A DNA stretch of 43,788 nucleotides from Dehalococcoidia bacterium (GTDB lineage Bacteria > Chloroflexota > Dehalococcoidia > Bin125). Position numbers and translations under genes: made by a program. Shown here piece after piece: positions 1 through 7,709 of the stretch. The first letter of the stretch is position 1, and every line of letters starts with the position of its first letter. The stretch is from contig JAJDXE010000014.1 in NCBI GenBank assembly GCA_022825265.1, positions 1 through 43,788 of the forward strand, in the 5' to 3' direction. The notes beneath the pieces are model-generated. The model was not told where the DNA came from. It did not search any database and saw only the letters and a list, made by a program, of their open reading frames with translations.

Positions 1-1
1 T

Positions 2-64
2 TACCTCACCGCGGGCGCGGACGACGAAGAGGAAGGCGGAACGGATGAAGCAGAACCTCCCTAA
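2..64 (+). CDS. 3' end of an upstream gene (partial)
   Basis: The second frame is open from the window edge to a TAA at 62-64 and encodes a 20-residue acidic tail (YLTAGADDEEEGG then TDEAEPP). The Asp/Glu-rich composition and its position just before two ABC ATPase genes would fit the C-terminus of the cognate membrane subunit, but that is only inferred from context. Nothing diagnostic of a family is visible in this fragment. The two other forward frames are stopped or arginine-rich, as expected for shadows. Confidence 0.45.
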   Translation, partial: YLTAGADDEEEGGTDEAEPP

Positions 65-239
65 TCCCGAATTGATGCAGCGGCTGGGCCATCTCCAGAC
101 GCTGCACGGCGGGCGCAAGTTTTTTCCAACCGACCGCCAGCTTTACCGCGCGCTCCTTAGCGTCCCCTACCCGACGCCGGACGCCAAATCCGACCCGGAC
201 CACCTCACCCTGCCCAGATACAGACCATCCACCCCCTGA
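45..239 (+). CDS. possible small protein, unknown
   Basis: A 64-codon frame begins at an ATG that overlaps the end of the upstream gene, with an AGGAAGG purine tract about ten bases before it, so translational coupling is possible. The product is basic and proline-rich at its end, with no recognisable motif. Codon third positions are only moderately G/C-rich. It may be spurious: the gap from 65 to 302 holds no other candidate apart from a weak hairpin (ACCCCC at 231-236 pairing with GGGGGT at 248-253) that could end the upstream transcript. Confidence 0.22.
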   Translation: MKQNLPNPELMQRLGHLQTLHGGRKFFPTDRQLYRALLSVPYPTPDAKSDPDHLTLPRYRPSTP

Positions 240-302
240 TGGGATCTGGGGGTATCCTGCTCTTGTTGTGCATTTGCAGTCAGCCGAGTCCCGGGGTAAC
301 CA

Positions 303-1250
303 ATGACAACCAGCGCGGCGGTCCCGCCGATTCGTCCCGACGAGATGCAAGCCGAGCAGCATGTCATCTGCCGCGATCTGTTCAAGATCTACAAGATCGC
401 CGACCTCGAAGTCGTCGCCCTGCGCGGGCTCGACCTGACTGTCGGCCGCGGCGAGGTACTGGCCATCGTCGGCGCGTCCGGCTCCGGCAAGTCGACCCTG
501 CTCAACGTGCTCGCTGGCCTCGACGTTCCCTCCGCCGGCCAGGCCTACGTCAACAAGGCCGACCTGCTCGCGCTCACCGAGCAAGAACTGGTCGACTACC
601 GACGCGAAGAAGTCGGCTTTGTCTGGCAGCAGACCGGTCGCAACCTGATCCCCTACCTCAACGCTCAGCAGAACATCGAAGTCCCGATGATCCTCGCCGG
701 CCGCTCGCGCAAGCACGCCCGCGAGCGCGCCATGCAGCTGCTCCAGGCGGTCCGCCTGACGGACAAGCGCAAGCAGCGTCCCGATCAGCTATCGGGTGGC
801 GAGCAGCAACGCGTCTCAATCGGCGTGGCCCTCGCCAACGACCCCCCGCTGCTCTTGGCCGACGAGCCCACCGGAGAGTTGGACACCCACACCTCGGAAG
901 AGATCTTCCACCTCTTCCGCAGCCTCTCCAATCAGTTCGGCCTGACCATCATCATCGTCACCCATGACCCTGCGATCGCCGCCCGCGTCGACCGCGTCGT
1001 CGCTATCCGCGACGGCACCATCGCGACCGAGACCGTGCGCCGAGTCGAGAACGCCGGCACCGAGATCGCAGAGGTCGTCCACGAAGAGTTCGCCGTCGTC
1101 GACGGTGCTGGCCGGTTGCAGATCCCCAAACCCTTGCTCGATCAGGTCGCGCTCGGCCGCCGCGCCTACGTCGACTCGCGCGACGGGCGAATCGTGATCA
1201 CCCCGGCCCACGAGGCCGACGCTGGAGACGAAGAGGCTGAGCGACAATGA
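303..1250 (+). CDS. ABC transporter ATP-binding protein, MacB/LolD type, with AbrB-like tail
   Basis: Cytosolic ATPase of an ABC transporter, 315 residues. Walker A GASGSGKST is at about 57-65, the signature LSGGEQQR at 163-170, Walker B LLLADEPTGE at 183-192 and the H-loop THD at 220-222. The LADEPTGELD form is typical of the LolD/MacB/FtsE group, which works with FtsX-like permeases on lipoproteins, peptides or efflux. After the ATPase core (about 1-245), residues 263-301 (VVDGAGRLQIPKPLL, then RRAYVDSRDG) look like a SpoVT/AbrB swapped-hairpin motif, an unusual addition. The gene overlaps the next ATPase gene by four bases (ATGA), so the two are co-translated and may form a heterodimer. 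No permease gene lies inside the window; it may be upstream. The ribosome binding site is weak. Confidence 0.9.
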   Translation: MTTSAAVPPIRPDEMQAEQHVICRDLFKIYKIADLEVVALRGLDLTVGRGEVLAIVGASGSGKSTLLNVLAGLDVPSAGQAYVNKADLLALTEQELVDYRREEVGFVWQQTGRNLIPYLNAQQNIEVPMILAGRSRKHARERAMQLLQAVRLTDKRKQRPDQLSGGEQQRVSIGVALANDPPLLLADEPTGELDTHTSEEIFHLFRSLSNQFGLTIIIVTHDPAIAARVDRVVAIRDGTIATETVRRVENAGTEIAEVVHEEFAVVDGAGRLQIPKPLLDQVALGRRAYVDSRDGRIVITPAHEADAGDEEAERQ

Positions 1251-2353
1251 CGACTCCACTGGCAACAAACGGATTGGCCGCCCACGGCCAGCAGGACCTG
1301 GTCGTCGATGTCCACGGCGTCTCCCGCAAGTTCGTCGTTGGCGGTGAGGAAATCTGGGCCGTCCGCGATGTCTCGCTCCAGGTAGCGCGCGGCGAGTTCG
1401 TCGCCCTGATCGGCCGCTCCGGCTCGGGCAAGACCACGCTGCTCAACCTGATCGCTGGGCTCGACTCACCCACCTCGGGCCACGTCACCATCGACAACGA
1501 GAACATTACCGAGTACAACGAGCGCCAGCTCACCCAGCTCCGTCGCCACCGAGTCGGCTTCGTCTTCCAGTCCTTCGGACTGCTGCCGCTGCTCTCCGCC
1601 TACGAAAACGTCGAACTATCCCTCCGCATCGCCGGAGCCGGCATCCGCGAACGCCGCCGTCGCGCCGAAGAACTGCTCGAAGCCGTCGGCCTCGCCGGAC
1701 GCGCCCGCCACCGCCCCTACGAACTCTCTGGTGGCGAGCAGCAGCGAGTCGCCATCGCCAGGGCCCTGGCAAACTCCCCCGCCCTGATCCTCGCCGATGA
1801 GCCAACCGGCGAGCTCGACTCCACCACCGCCGTCTCGATCTTCCGACTGCTCCACGACCTCGTTGTTGAGCAAGGCGTCACCATCATCACGACCACGCAC
1901 GACCGCACCGTGATGGAACTCGTTCCTCGGGTCGAGGAGATGAAAGACGGCCGCTTGCTCCAGCCGGAGGAGCAGGAGCTCTTCCGCTACACCGTCCGCG
2001 AGGAGCGCTCGAAGTTCGCCGCTGAGCTGCCCACCGATGTCCAGGACGAGGTCTCCGCCGTCCGCACCCATGCCGCCGACTTCGCCCCAACCGTCGAAGA
2101 ACGCGTCGCCGCGGAGATCGCCGCCCACCCTGAACTCACGGAAGACCAGGCGCGCCACGTCTTCGGCGCAGATCGCGAACCAGAAGCCCCCGAACCAGTC
2201 ACCGTCGCGGCAACCACCGAATCAGCCGAAGACTCGGACGAACCCTGGCAGCCCAAAATTCCCGATCCAGAGCCGCCCAGCGAAGAAGAAGCCACCTTCG
2301 CCCCACCAGCCGGCGTCGAGCGGCCAACCTGGGCCCGTCCAAGAGACGACTAG
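1247..2353 (+). CDS. ABC transporter ATP-binding protein, MacB/LolD type, with Pro/Glu-rich C-terminal extension
   Basis: Second ATPase of the pair, 368 residues, starting inside the stop of the previous gene. Walker A GRSGSGKTT is at 56-64, Q-loop at about Q108, signature LSGGEQQR at 160-167, Walker B LILADEPTGE at 180-189 and H-loop at H218. The usual LolD-type ATPase is about 225-250 residues; here about 120 extra residues follow. They comprise an acidic helical part (to about 310), then a disordered Pro/Glu-rich tail ending near the stop. The tail has no recognised domain and could bind the permease or a partner protein. Paralogous to, but clearly diverged from, its neighbour. Substrate unknown. 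Confidence 0.9.
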   Translation: MTTPLATNGLAAHGQQDLVVDVHGVSRKFVVGGEEIWAVRDVSLQVARGEFVALIGRSGSGKTTLLNLIAGLDSPTSGHVTIDNENITEYNERQLTQLRRHRVGFVFQSFGLLPLLSAYENVELSLRIAGAGIRERRRRAEELLEAVGLAGRARHRPYELSGGEQQRVAIARALANSPALILADEPTGELDSTTAVSIFRLLHDLVVEQGVTIITTTHDRTVMELVPRVEEMKDGRLLQPEEQELFRYTVREERSKFAAELPTDVQDEVSAVRTHAADFAPTVEERVAAEIAAHPELTEDQARHVFGADREPEAPEPVTVAATTESAEDSDEPWQPKIPDPEPPSEEEATFAPPAGVERPTWARPRDD

Positions 2354-2364
2354 CCCGACCGACC

Positions 2365-3123
2365 CTACGGCTCAGTCTCGATCCGAGTCAGCACAAACCG
2401 CCGAGGCTGCTGATCCCACCGAATCAACCGGTGCGGAGGTTCGATCTCATACCAGGCCCGCGAGATCTCAACCCCCGGAGTCGCCACCACCTGCCAGACC
2501 ACTACATCGCCCTCAGGCCCTCGCAGAGTGTCCTGACCCCGCACCGCCACCTGAACCAGCTGACTCCGCCGCTGCACAACGTTCACCGACCGATAAGTCA
2601 ACTCAAGGTCCTGCTCGAACGCCAGCGAGCGCCAGAGCCAGGCCGAGGAGTCGTTGTCAAACGCGAACAGTCCGGCCTCCACAGTCTCCTCAGTCACCTC
2701 CCCATCCTCATCCAAGACGACATACGCTGAGACCTCGCCGTCGGCGTTGGCTCGGTAGTCGGCCTCTGCGCTGACCGTTCTCTCGGACGATTCCGCGCGG
2801 CGTTCGTAGCGAATCGGTTGCAGGGATTCTGCGTCGACCCAGACGTCCACGTCGTCGGTCACGACCTCACCGGACTCGGTGTCGAGGCGGAAGCGCAGCG
2901 AGACCTGGTAGACGTCGTCCTGGCGCAGCGTTTCCAGCACCAGGGTGCCGCGCTTGATGTCGGTCTGGTCGAAGATGTCGTAGTGCAGCCGCTCGAAGTC
3001 CGGCCACGAAATCTGTGAGACCGGATCTTCGGGGTCGTCGAAATTGGTCTCGGAGCCGCAGGCGGCGACCAGCAGTGCACATGCGGCCAGCAGAGCCAAC
3101 ACGTAGGGGCGACCAAGCGTCAC
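2365..3123 (-). CDS. putative lipoprotein
   Basis: A 252-residue exported protein. The N-terminus has a short basic start, a hydrophobic stretch and the lipobox LVAAC, so Cys22 should be lipidated and the protein anchored on the outer face of the membrane. The mature part is beta-rich and charged, reminiscent of LolA/LppX-like or outer-membrane-lipoprotein-sorting folds, but I see no motif that proves this. It starts with GTG, overlapping by four bases the stop of the threonine aldolase gene (GTGA), so it is the last gene of that minus-strand operon. It converges with the ABC ATPase genes with only 11 bases between stops. Confidence 0.75.
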   Translation of the reverse strand: MTLGRPYVLALLAACALLVAACGSETNFDDPEDPVSQISWPDFERLHYDIFDQTDIKRGTLVLETLRQDDVYQVSLRFRLDTESGEVVTDDVDVWVDAESLQPIRYERRAESSERTVSAEADYRANADGEVSAYVVLDEDGEVTEETVEAGLFAFDNDSSAWLWRSLAFEQDLELTYRSVNVVQRRSQLVQVAVRGQDTLRGPEGDVVVWQVVATPGVEISRAWYEIEPPHRLIRWDQQPRRFVLTRIETEP

Positions 3124-4190
3124 GATGCGGGGCCGGTTTCGGCCTCGGCCATCCGGCGCAGCGTTTCGGCGCAGTCCTCGCTGGACACGTCGGCGTGGGT
3201 GACCAAGCGGATCTTGGTCCGGTCCGGAGTCGTGACCAGCACGCCGAGTTCTTTGAGTTGCGCCTGCAGCTTCGGCGAGGGCGTTGGATCGGTGGAGGTG
3301 TCGAGTTGCACGATCACGATGTTGGTCTCGACACTCTCGGGGTTGATCCCGAAGCCGAGCTCGGCCAGACCGCGGGCGAGCTGCCGCGCGTTGGCGTGGT
3401 CGTCGTGCAGACGGTCGACCATCTGATCGAGCGCGACGAGTCCGGCGGCGGCCAGGATTCCGGCCTGCCGCATCCCGCCGCCGACCAGCTTGCGCGTGCG
3501 CCGGGCTTCGCGGATGAAGGCCTCGTCGCCGCAGATCAGCGAACCGACGGGGGCTCCGAGGCCTTTGGAGAGGCAGAAGCTGACGCTGTCGGCGGGGCCT
3601 GCGAGGTCGGCAACGCTGTGGCCGGAGGCGGCCGCGGCGTTGAAGATGCGGGCTCCGTCGAGGTGAACTCGCAGGCCAAGCTCGTGGGCGGTGTCGGCGA
3701 TCTGCTGCGTGCGTTCCAGAGAGACGACGGTGCCGCCGCAGAAGTTGTGGGTGTTCTCGAGGGCGAGCAGCGTCGTGCGCGGCTGGTGCATGTCGTCGGG
3801 TCGGACGGCGCCGGGGATCAGTTCAGGGTCGAAGCCGCCGTCGGGCTGATTGGGCAGGGTCGTCGCGAGGACGCCGCCGAGGCGGGAGACGCCGCCGGCT
3901 TCGGAGCGGACGATGTGTGCGCGGTCGCCGACCAGCAGTTCGTCGCCGGAGCGGGTCTGGGAGAGCAGCGAGACGAGGTTAGCCATCGTGCCGCTGGAGA
4001 CGTAGAGCGCGGCCTCCTTGCCCGTGCGCTGGGCGGCGGCCTCTTCGAGTCTGATGATCGTCGGGTCTTCGCCGAAGACGTCGTCGCCGACTTCGGCCTC
4101 GAACATGGCCTCGCGCATGGCCGGGGTCGGCCTGGTGACGGTGTCGGACCGGAGATCGATCAGTGGAAGCTCGGATTGGTGTTCGCTCAC
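3120..4190 (-). CDS. ltaE: low-specificity L-threonine aldolase
   Basis: PLP-dependent enzyme cleaving L-threonine or allo-threonine to glycine and acetaldehyde; cytosolic. The 356-residue length is usual for the family. The start motif DLRSDTVTRPT (12-22), the HLDGAR segment (176-181, Asp contacting the PLP ring and Arg the carboxylate) and the PLP lysine in LSKGLGAPVGS (Lys209) are all present, as is the FGEDPT segment near 39-44. GTG start, overlapping by four bases the stop of the upstream 147-residue gene, and its own stop overlaps the lipoprotein start, so the three are one operon. Other beta-eliminating lyases of fold type I are possible but the motif set favours threonine aldolase. 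Confidence 0.9.
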   Translation of the reverse strand: MSEHQSELPLIDLRSDTVTRPTPAMREAMFEAEVGDDVFGEDPTIIRLEEAAAQRTGKEAALYVSSGTMANLVSLLSQTRSGDELLVGDRAHIVRSEAGGVSRLGGVLATTLPNQPDGGFDPELIPGAVRPDDMHQPRTTLLALENTHNFCGGTVVSLERTQQIADTAHELGLRVHLDGARIFNAAAASGHSVADLAGPADSVSFCLSKGLGAPVGSLICGDEAFIREARRTRKLVGGGMRQAGILAAAGLVALDQMVDRLHDDHANARQLARGLAELGFGINPESVETNIVIVQLDTSTDPTPSPKLQAQLKELGVLVTTPDRTKIRLVTHADVSSEDCAETLRRMAEAETGPAS

Positions 4191-4630
4191 TGGTCTGATC
4201 CTTGCCGTTCCCAGATGGTGCGGAAGCCCTCGCCGCCCCGGATTGCGGCGATGGTGACGGCGCGTTCGCCGTCGAGGAGCTGTCGTCGAATGTTGTTGAC
4301 GTGGTCGGGATCGGCGCCGAGGTCGACCAACCGCGTCTCGATCTTCTCCCAGATGCCGGAGTCCTCGAACGCGCTCACGGCGCGGGGCCAGGGGAAGGAC
4401 ATGATGCGCTCGGGCAGGGGCAGCCGGGGACGCAGGGATTTCAGGTGGCGGAAGCGTTCCTCGGCGGAGTTGACCCGGTCGACGAGCTGGATGATCGGCA
4501 TGTCCGGCGGGTCGGCGCGGAAATCGACCAGCAAGCGTGGTTCGAGTACGTCGAAGCGGACGATCAGCACCGCCGCGCGGTCGATCACGCGGAGGATTTC
4601 ATCGAGGTCGACGCCGTACTCGTCGCTCAT
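4187..4630 (-). CDS. conserved-looking protein of unknown function
   Basis: A 147-residue cytosolic protein with no signal or membrane segment. It has an N-terminal alternating strand-helix part (VLIVRFDVLEPRLLVDFR), a central basic region and a helical C-terminus. I do not recognise the family. It overlaps the threonine aldolase start by four bases, so it is translationally coupled to it and sits first in that operon. The 88 bases upstream contain a strong hairpin (4642-4662) rather than a clear promoter. Confidence 0.6.
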   Translation of the reverse strand: MSDEYGVDLDEILRVIDRAAVLIVRFDVLEPRLLVDFRADPPDMPIIQLVDRVNSAEERFRHLKSLRPRLPLPERIMSFPWPRAVSAFEDSGIWEKIETRLVDLGADPDHVNNIRRQLLDGERAVTIAAIRGGEGFRTIWERQGSDQ

Positions 4631-4641
4631 GGTCTACCTCA

Positions 4642-4662
4642 GTCCCCGCTTCAAGCGGGGAC
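4642..4662. repeat. G+C-rich inverted repeat / hairpin
   Basis: A perfect 10-base stem (GTCCCCGCTT against AAGCGGGGAC) with a one-base centre lies between two minus-strand genes. Further C/G-rich blocks (4663-4712) follow. The same CCCCGC..AAG..GCGGGG style recurs at 5399-5417, so this looks like a dispersed intergenic repeat. It could also act as a terminator or attenuator, but no T-tract follows on either strand. Confidence 0.5.
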
Positions 4663-4717
4663 CAGCTCCCTTCGGACGGCCCCCAAGCGGGTCCCCTCAT
4701 AGAGTGGGGAGTGAACC

Positions 4718-4984
4718 TTACGTTCCGCTAGAGCCCTCCGCTGACCCTGAGTGTATGGACGAGGCGGGGGAGCGTCCAATGGGTCCGCCGATGCCGAGCA
4801 AGGCTTCGCGGGCGGCGTCGTACCTCTGCTTGGCGCGGGCTTCTCGGTTGAGCAGGCCCTTGAGTTTGGGCGGCTCCAGCGGTTCGCCGTCGAGGAAGAT
4901 GTCGTGCAGGCGCGAGAGTTGCTTCTGCCAGGCGTCGTACGCCTCGCGGTACTCGGATTGTCGTTCGGGGTCGACTCGGACCAT
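4718..4984 (-). CDS. small hypothetical protein
   Basis: An 88-residue charged, largely helical protein (SEYREAYDAWQKQLSRLHDIF and following) with a Ser/Gly-rich tail. No family recognised and no membrane segment. It lies on the minus strand 16 bases downstream of the ABM/NIPSNAP-like gene and is probably co-transcribed with it. The continuous frame and the sensible amphipathic composition support a real gene, but the antisense frames are also open here. Confidence 0.45.
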   Translation of the reverse strand: MVRVDPERQSEYREAYDAWQKQLSRLHDIFLDGEPLEPPKLKGLLNREARAKQRYDAAREALLGIGGPIGRSPASSIHSGSAEGSSGT

Positions 4985-5000
4985 GTTGCGTTACGCGTTC

Positions 5001-5312
5001 CTAGACGAGATTGCGGTAAATGTTGATTTCGGCGGAGTCGAAGACCATCGCCTCGCGTACGGCGCGGCGCAGCTTGGCGAACTCCTGGTCCTGGGCGGCC
5101 AGTTCTTCGAACTGTTCGAGTTCGCGCAGGTCCTCGAACTCGGCCACGATCTCGACCGTCGAGGCCTGCCCCGTGATCGCATCCCAGACCGAGAATCGGG
5201 CCTCGATCCCTCGGGCGGACTGATAGTCGAGCGCGGCCTCGACGGCGCGCAGGAATTCGCCATGCTTGCCCGGCGCCACGCGGCCGGTCAGGACTCGTCG
5301 GAACATCGGCAT
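5001..5312 (-). CDS. small dimeric alpha/beta-barrel (ABM/NIPSNAP-like) protein
   Basis: A 103-residue protein. The start FRRVLTGRVAPGKHGEFLRAV has the pattern of ferredoxin-like dimeric alpha/beta barrels: a strand, then a helix after a PGK turn. The centre (SVWDAITGQASTVEIVAEFEDL) matches the typical 'aggravates/valid for duration' barrel repeat layout of NIPSNAP or antibiotic-biosynthesis monooxygenase-like proteins. Such proteins are often stand-alone stress or catabolic helpers, and no catalytic residue can be named. Upstream (5313-5405) are G/C hairpins rather than a clear promoter. Confidence 0.6.
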   Translation of the reverse strand: MPMFRRVLTGRVAPGKHGEFLRAVEAALDYQSARGIEARFSVWDAITGQASTVEIVAEFEDLRELEQFEELAAQDQEFAKLRRAVREAMVFDSAEINIYRNLV

Positions 5313-5369
5313 CGGATCGTCCCTTCAGCTGTTCGGTCTATTCGGTCGGTCTACTCAGATGGCGGCGTT

Positions 5370-5445
5370 GGGGGTCAGCCCCCCTCTGCCTACAGCATCC
5401 CCGCATCAAGTGCGGGGCAGGCTTCCTCCCGCTTGCGGGGGGAGA
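5370..5445. repeat. cluster of G+C-rich hairpins overlapping the mobA 3' end
   Basis: Three adjacent inverted repeats: GGGGG-TCAG-CCCCC near 5370-5383, CCCCGCA (5399-5405) pairing with TGCGGGG (5411-5417), and CTCCCGC-TT-GCGGGGG near 5426-5441. The block runs into the C-terminal codons of the mobA-like gene, giving its tail the repeat-like sequence SPLPPQAGGSLPRT. This suggests a mobile or dispersed intergenic repeat that has altered the end of the gene, and it may also terminate the minus-strand mobA transcript. Confidence 0.5.
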
Positions 5446-6059
5446 GGGGAGGTCAGGATCGCCCTCTCGACACGCTCAAGGTCTTCGAGTCTGTTGACAT
5501 TGGTAAACGACTCCAGTTCTGGATCGTGAACGCGCAGCTCGTCGGACTCCAGCAGCCGATGCTCGACGAGGGGGAGCAACGCGCGGATGCGTCCGTCGCC
5601 GTCGTCGAGCAGTTGCGCCGCCAGAGGCACGACCGAGGGCCGGTAGGCGGCCAGCAGCGGCTGGGCGACGCCGTCGAGGTAGGGCATCGCGATCTGGACA
5701 TCCTCCACGCTGGAGCAAGACTCGGCGACGGCGCGCAGGAGGTCGGGGCGGAGGAAGGGCATGTCGCAGGCGACGGCGACGGCGAGGTCGTGTTCGATCA
5801 AGGGCAGCGCCGCCTCGAGGCCGGCCAGCGGGCCTCGGTCGTGACGATGATCGATCGCCTCGCGCCAGGCGACGCCGTCGAGCGGCGGGAACTGCTGGTC
5901 GGGGCGTCTGGCGACGACGATGTCGTCGGACACCTGCGCTGTGGCGAGCGCGCTCCAGTGCAGGAGTGGTCTGCCGCCGGCCTCGGTGGTCGCCTTGTCG
6001 CGGCCCAGCCGGCGGCCGAATCCACCGGCCAGGATGATCACGGAGAACGGTTCGCTCAT
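5406..6059 (-). CDS. mobA: molybdenum cofactor guanylyl/cytidylyltransferase-like protein (MobA family)
   Basis: Nucleotidyltransferase that attaches GMP (or CMP in the MocA branch) to molybdopterin; cytosolic, 217 residues. The nucleotide-binding start ILAGGFGRRLGRDKA (about 9-23) is the hallmark. RGPLAGLEAAL (near 75) and VACDMPFLRP (near 95, metal-binding Asp) follow in the usual order, and FTNVNRLEDLE near the end is the family's TNINTPEDL-like motif. The last 14 residues derive from a G/C hairpin repeat and are probably not functional. The gene is divergent from the yqeC-like gene with only 22 bases between starts, which supports a joint role in molybdenum hydroxylase maturation. Confidence 0.85.
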   Translation of the reverse strand: MSEPFSVIILAGGFGRRLGRDKATTEAGGRPLLHWSALATAQVSDDIVVARRPDQQFPPLDGVAWREAIDHRHDRGPLAGLEAALPLIEHDLAVAVACDMPFLRPDLLRAVAESCSSVEDVQIAMPYLDGVAQPLLAAYRPSVVPLAAQLLDDGDGRIRALLPLVEHRLLESDELRVHDPELESFTNVNRLEDLERVERAILTSPLPPQAGGSLPRT

Positions 6060-6081
6060 GAGTTGAGTTTAGGCTGCAAGC

Positions 6082-6855
6082 ATGAGCGCAGAGGCGAAGC
6101 TCCCGCTGCACGAGGCAATGGGGATTGTCCGCCCGGCGGTCTTCGCGACGGTCGGCGGCGGCGGCAAGACGACGATCCTGTTCGCGCTGGCCGCCGAGTG
6201 GGAAGCGGCCGGCGACCAAGATGGTGTCGGCGGACTCACCGTGCTCACCACGACGACCAAGATGACGATCCCGCGCGAGGGCCGGACGATGCCGCTCGCC
6301 ATTGGCCGCGACGACGCCTTCCGAGCCGGCGCGCTGGACGATATCCGCCTGCGAGGCCTGTCCTCGGTAGTCGTCGGTAGCGGCAGGGGAGACCGGGAGC
6401 GAGTCCTGGGAGTCGACCCGGCCTGGCCCCGCCGAGCCGTCGACGCCGGCCTCGCCAGCCTGGTCGGCGTCGAAGCCGACGGCTCGAAGGGCCGCCCGTT
6501 CAAAGCCCCCGCTCCCCACGAACCCGTGATTCCGGAGGGAGTGGATGTGGTGGCCGCCGTGATCGGGGCGGGCGCGCTGGGCCGCCCGCTGGACGAACGA
6601 TCGGTCCATCGCCCCGAGATCGTCGCCCAGATCGCCGGAGCGGAGCTCGGAGACGAGATCACCCCGGAGCTGGCGGCAAGGGTGTTGACGTCGCCGGACG
6701 GAGGCCGAAAGGGAGTGCCGGAGTCGGCGGAATTCGTGGTGTTGGTGTCGGGGGCGGGTCGGGATTTGGAGGGGTCGAGGGCGCTGGCGTCGGTGGTCGA
6801 TGGTCGGGTGGTGCTGTGGGACACAGGGTCGGGGGTGTTGGAATGCAGCGCCTGA
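6082..6855 (+). CDS. yqeC: YqeC-like molybdenum/selenium hydroxylase accessory protein
   Basis: A 257-residue protein with an N-terminal P-loop VGGGGKTT (24-31), followed by TTTTKM and, in the middle, the strongly conserved VEADGSKGRPFKAP with HEPVIP (about 130-152). That combination defines the YqeC family, linked to maturation of selenium-dependent molybdenum hydroxylases. Its biochemical reaction is not firmly established. The C-terminal part IGAGALGRPLD..SVHRPE also fits the family. Divergent from the mobA-like gene, so both are likely driven from the 22-base intergenic gap and overlapping upstream sequence. No xanthine-dehydrogenase-type target gene is in the window. Confidence 0.85.
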   Translation: MSAEAKLPLHEAMGIVRPAVFATVGGGGKTTILFALAAEWEAAGDQDGVGGLTVLTTTTKMTIPREGRTMPLAIGRDDAFRAGALDDIRLRGLSSVVVGSGRGDRERVLGVDPAWPRRAVDAGLASLVGVEADGSKGRPFKAPAPHEPVIPEGVDVVAAVIGAGALGRPLDERSVHRPEIVAQIAGAELGDEITPELAARVLTSPDGGRKGVPESAEFVVLVSGAGRDLEGSRALASVVDGRVVLWDTGSGVLECSA

Positions 6856-6891
6856 GCTCTGAGCGCGAAGCGGCAACCGATGGAGAATCCG

Positions 6892-7677
6892 ATGCCCAAC
6901 AGCCTTGAGGTCACTGGCGGGACACTGGTCTACGACGAATTCGGCGAAGGCCCTGAGACGATCGTCTTCGTCCATGACGCCGGTGGGAATCACCTGAGTT
7001 GGTGGAACCAGATTCCGGTATTCCAGGACCGCTTCCGCTGCGTCACTTACGAGGTTCGCGGCTGGGGCCAGAGTCAGGACCTGTCCGGCGAAGGGATGAC
7101 CGCGTTCTCGCGCGACCTCGGCGAGCTGATGGATCGGCTCCGGATCGATAGGGCGGCGTTGGTCGGGCAGTCAATGGGCGGCTTCACGGCGCTGCCCTAC
7201 GCGGTTCGCAACCCTGACCGAGTAGCTGCTCTGATGATGGCCGACACCGTGGTCGGGATCGGCGACGACGTCATCCTTAAGGGATTGGAGGAGTCGCTGG
7301 AGGCGGCCAGCTCCCTGGCGCCTGAGGCATGGATGACCCAGACGTTTGGATCTGCATACGTCGCGCGCTCCCCTGAAGGCGTGTTTCTCTACAACCAGAT
7401 CCGCGCGCTCAACCCACCGCCGGAGAGCTTCGCGGGGTACGGAATCGAGCAGGGCGCCGTCACCAACGACGAACTTCCCAACCTGACCATGCCCGTCGTC
7501 TTTGTCGCTGGCTCTGAAGACGTACTGATCCCGCCGTCGCTGATCAAACAGGCCGCCGAACTGATTCCTCACTCGAGATATGTCGAAGTACCGACCTGCG
7601 GCCACTCGGTGTACTGGGAACTGCCGGCCGAATTCAATGCGATCCTGGAGGACCTGTTGGCCGAGGCGTACGGCTAG
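6892..7677 (+). CDS. alpha/beta hydrolase
   Basis: A 261-residue cytosolic alpha/beta-hydrolase-fold enzyme. The oxyanion segment FVHDAGGNHLSWW comes first, then the nucleophile elbow GQSMGG, the acid in AGSEDVLIPP and the catalytic histidine in CGHSVYWE near the C-terminus. The catalytic set fits carboxylesterases, lactonases or C-C hydrolases; substrate unknown. An ATG at 6880 would add five residues, but the one at 6892 has a GGAG at 6882-6885 with good spacing and is preferred. It is followed after 32 bases by a second hydrolase on the same strand, probably one operon. Confidence 0.85.
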   Translation: MPNSLEVTGGTLVYDEFGEGPETIVFVHDAGGNHLSWWNQIPVFQDRFRCVTYEVRGWGQSQDLSGEGMTAFSRDLGELMDRLRIDRAALVGQSMGGFTALPYAVRNPDRVAALMMADTVVGIGDDVILKGLEESLEAASSLAPEAWMTQTFGSAYVARSPEGVFLYNQIRALNPPPESFAGYGIEQGAVTNDELPNLTMPVVFVAGSEDVLIPPSLIKQAAELIPHSRYVEVPTCGHSVYWELPAEFNAILEDLLAEAYG

Positions 7678-7709
7678 CCTTCGTTCCAGAATCGGACCAG
7701 GAGCGACCG

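Noticed and set aside
3015..6380. Very long plus-strand frame (1121 codons) opposite several genes
   Set aside because: It is antisense to threonine aldolase, MobA and others that have clear motifs; high G+C makes such frames open by chance.
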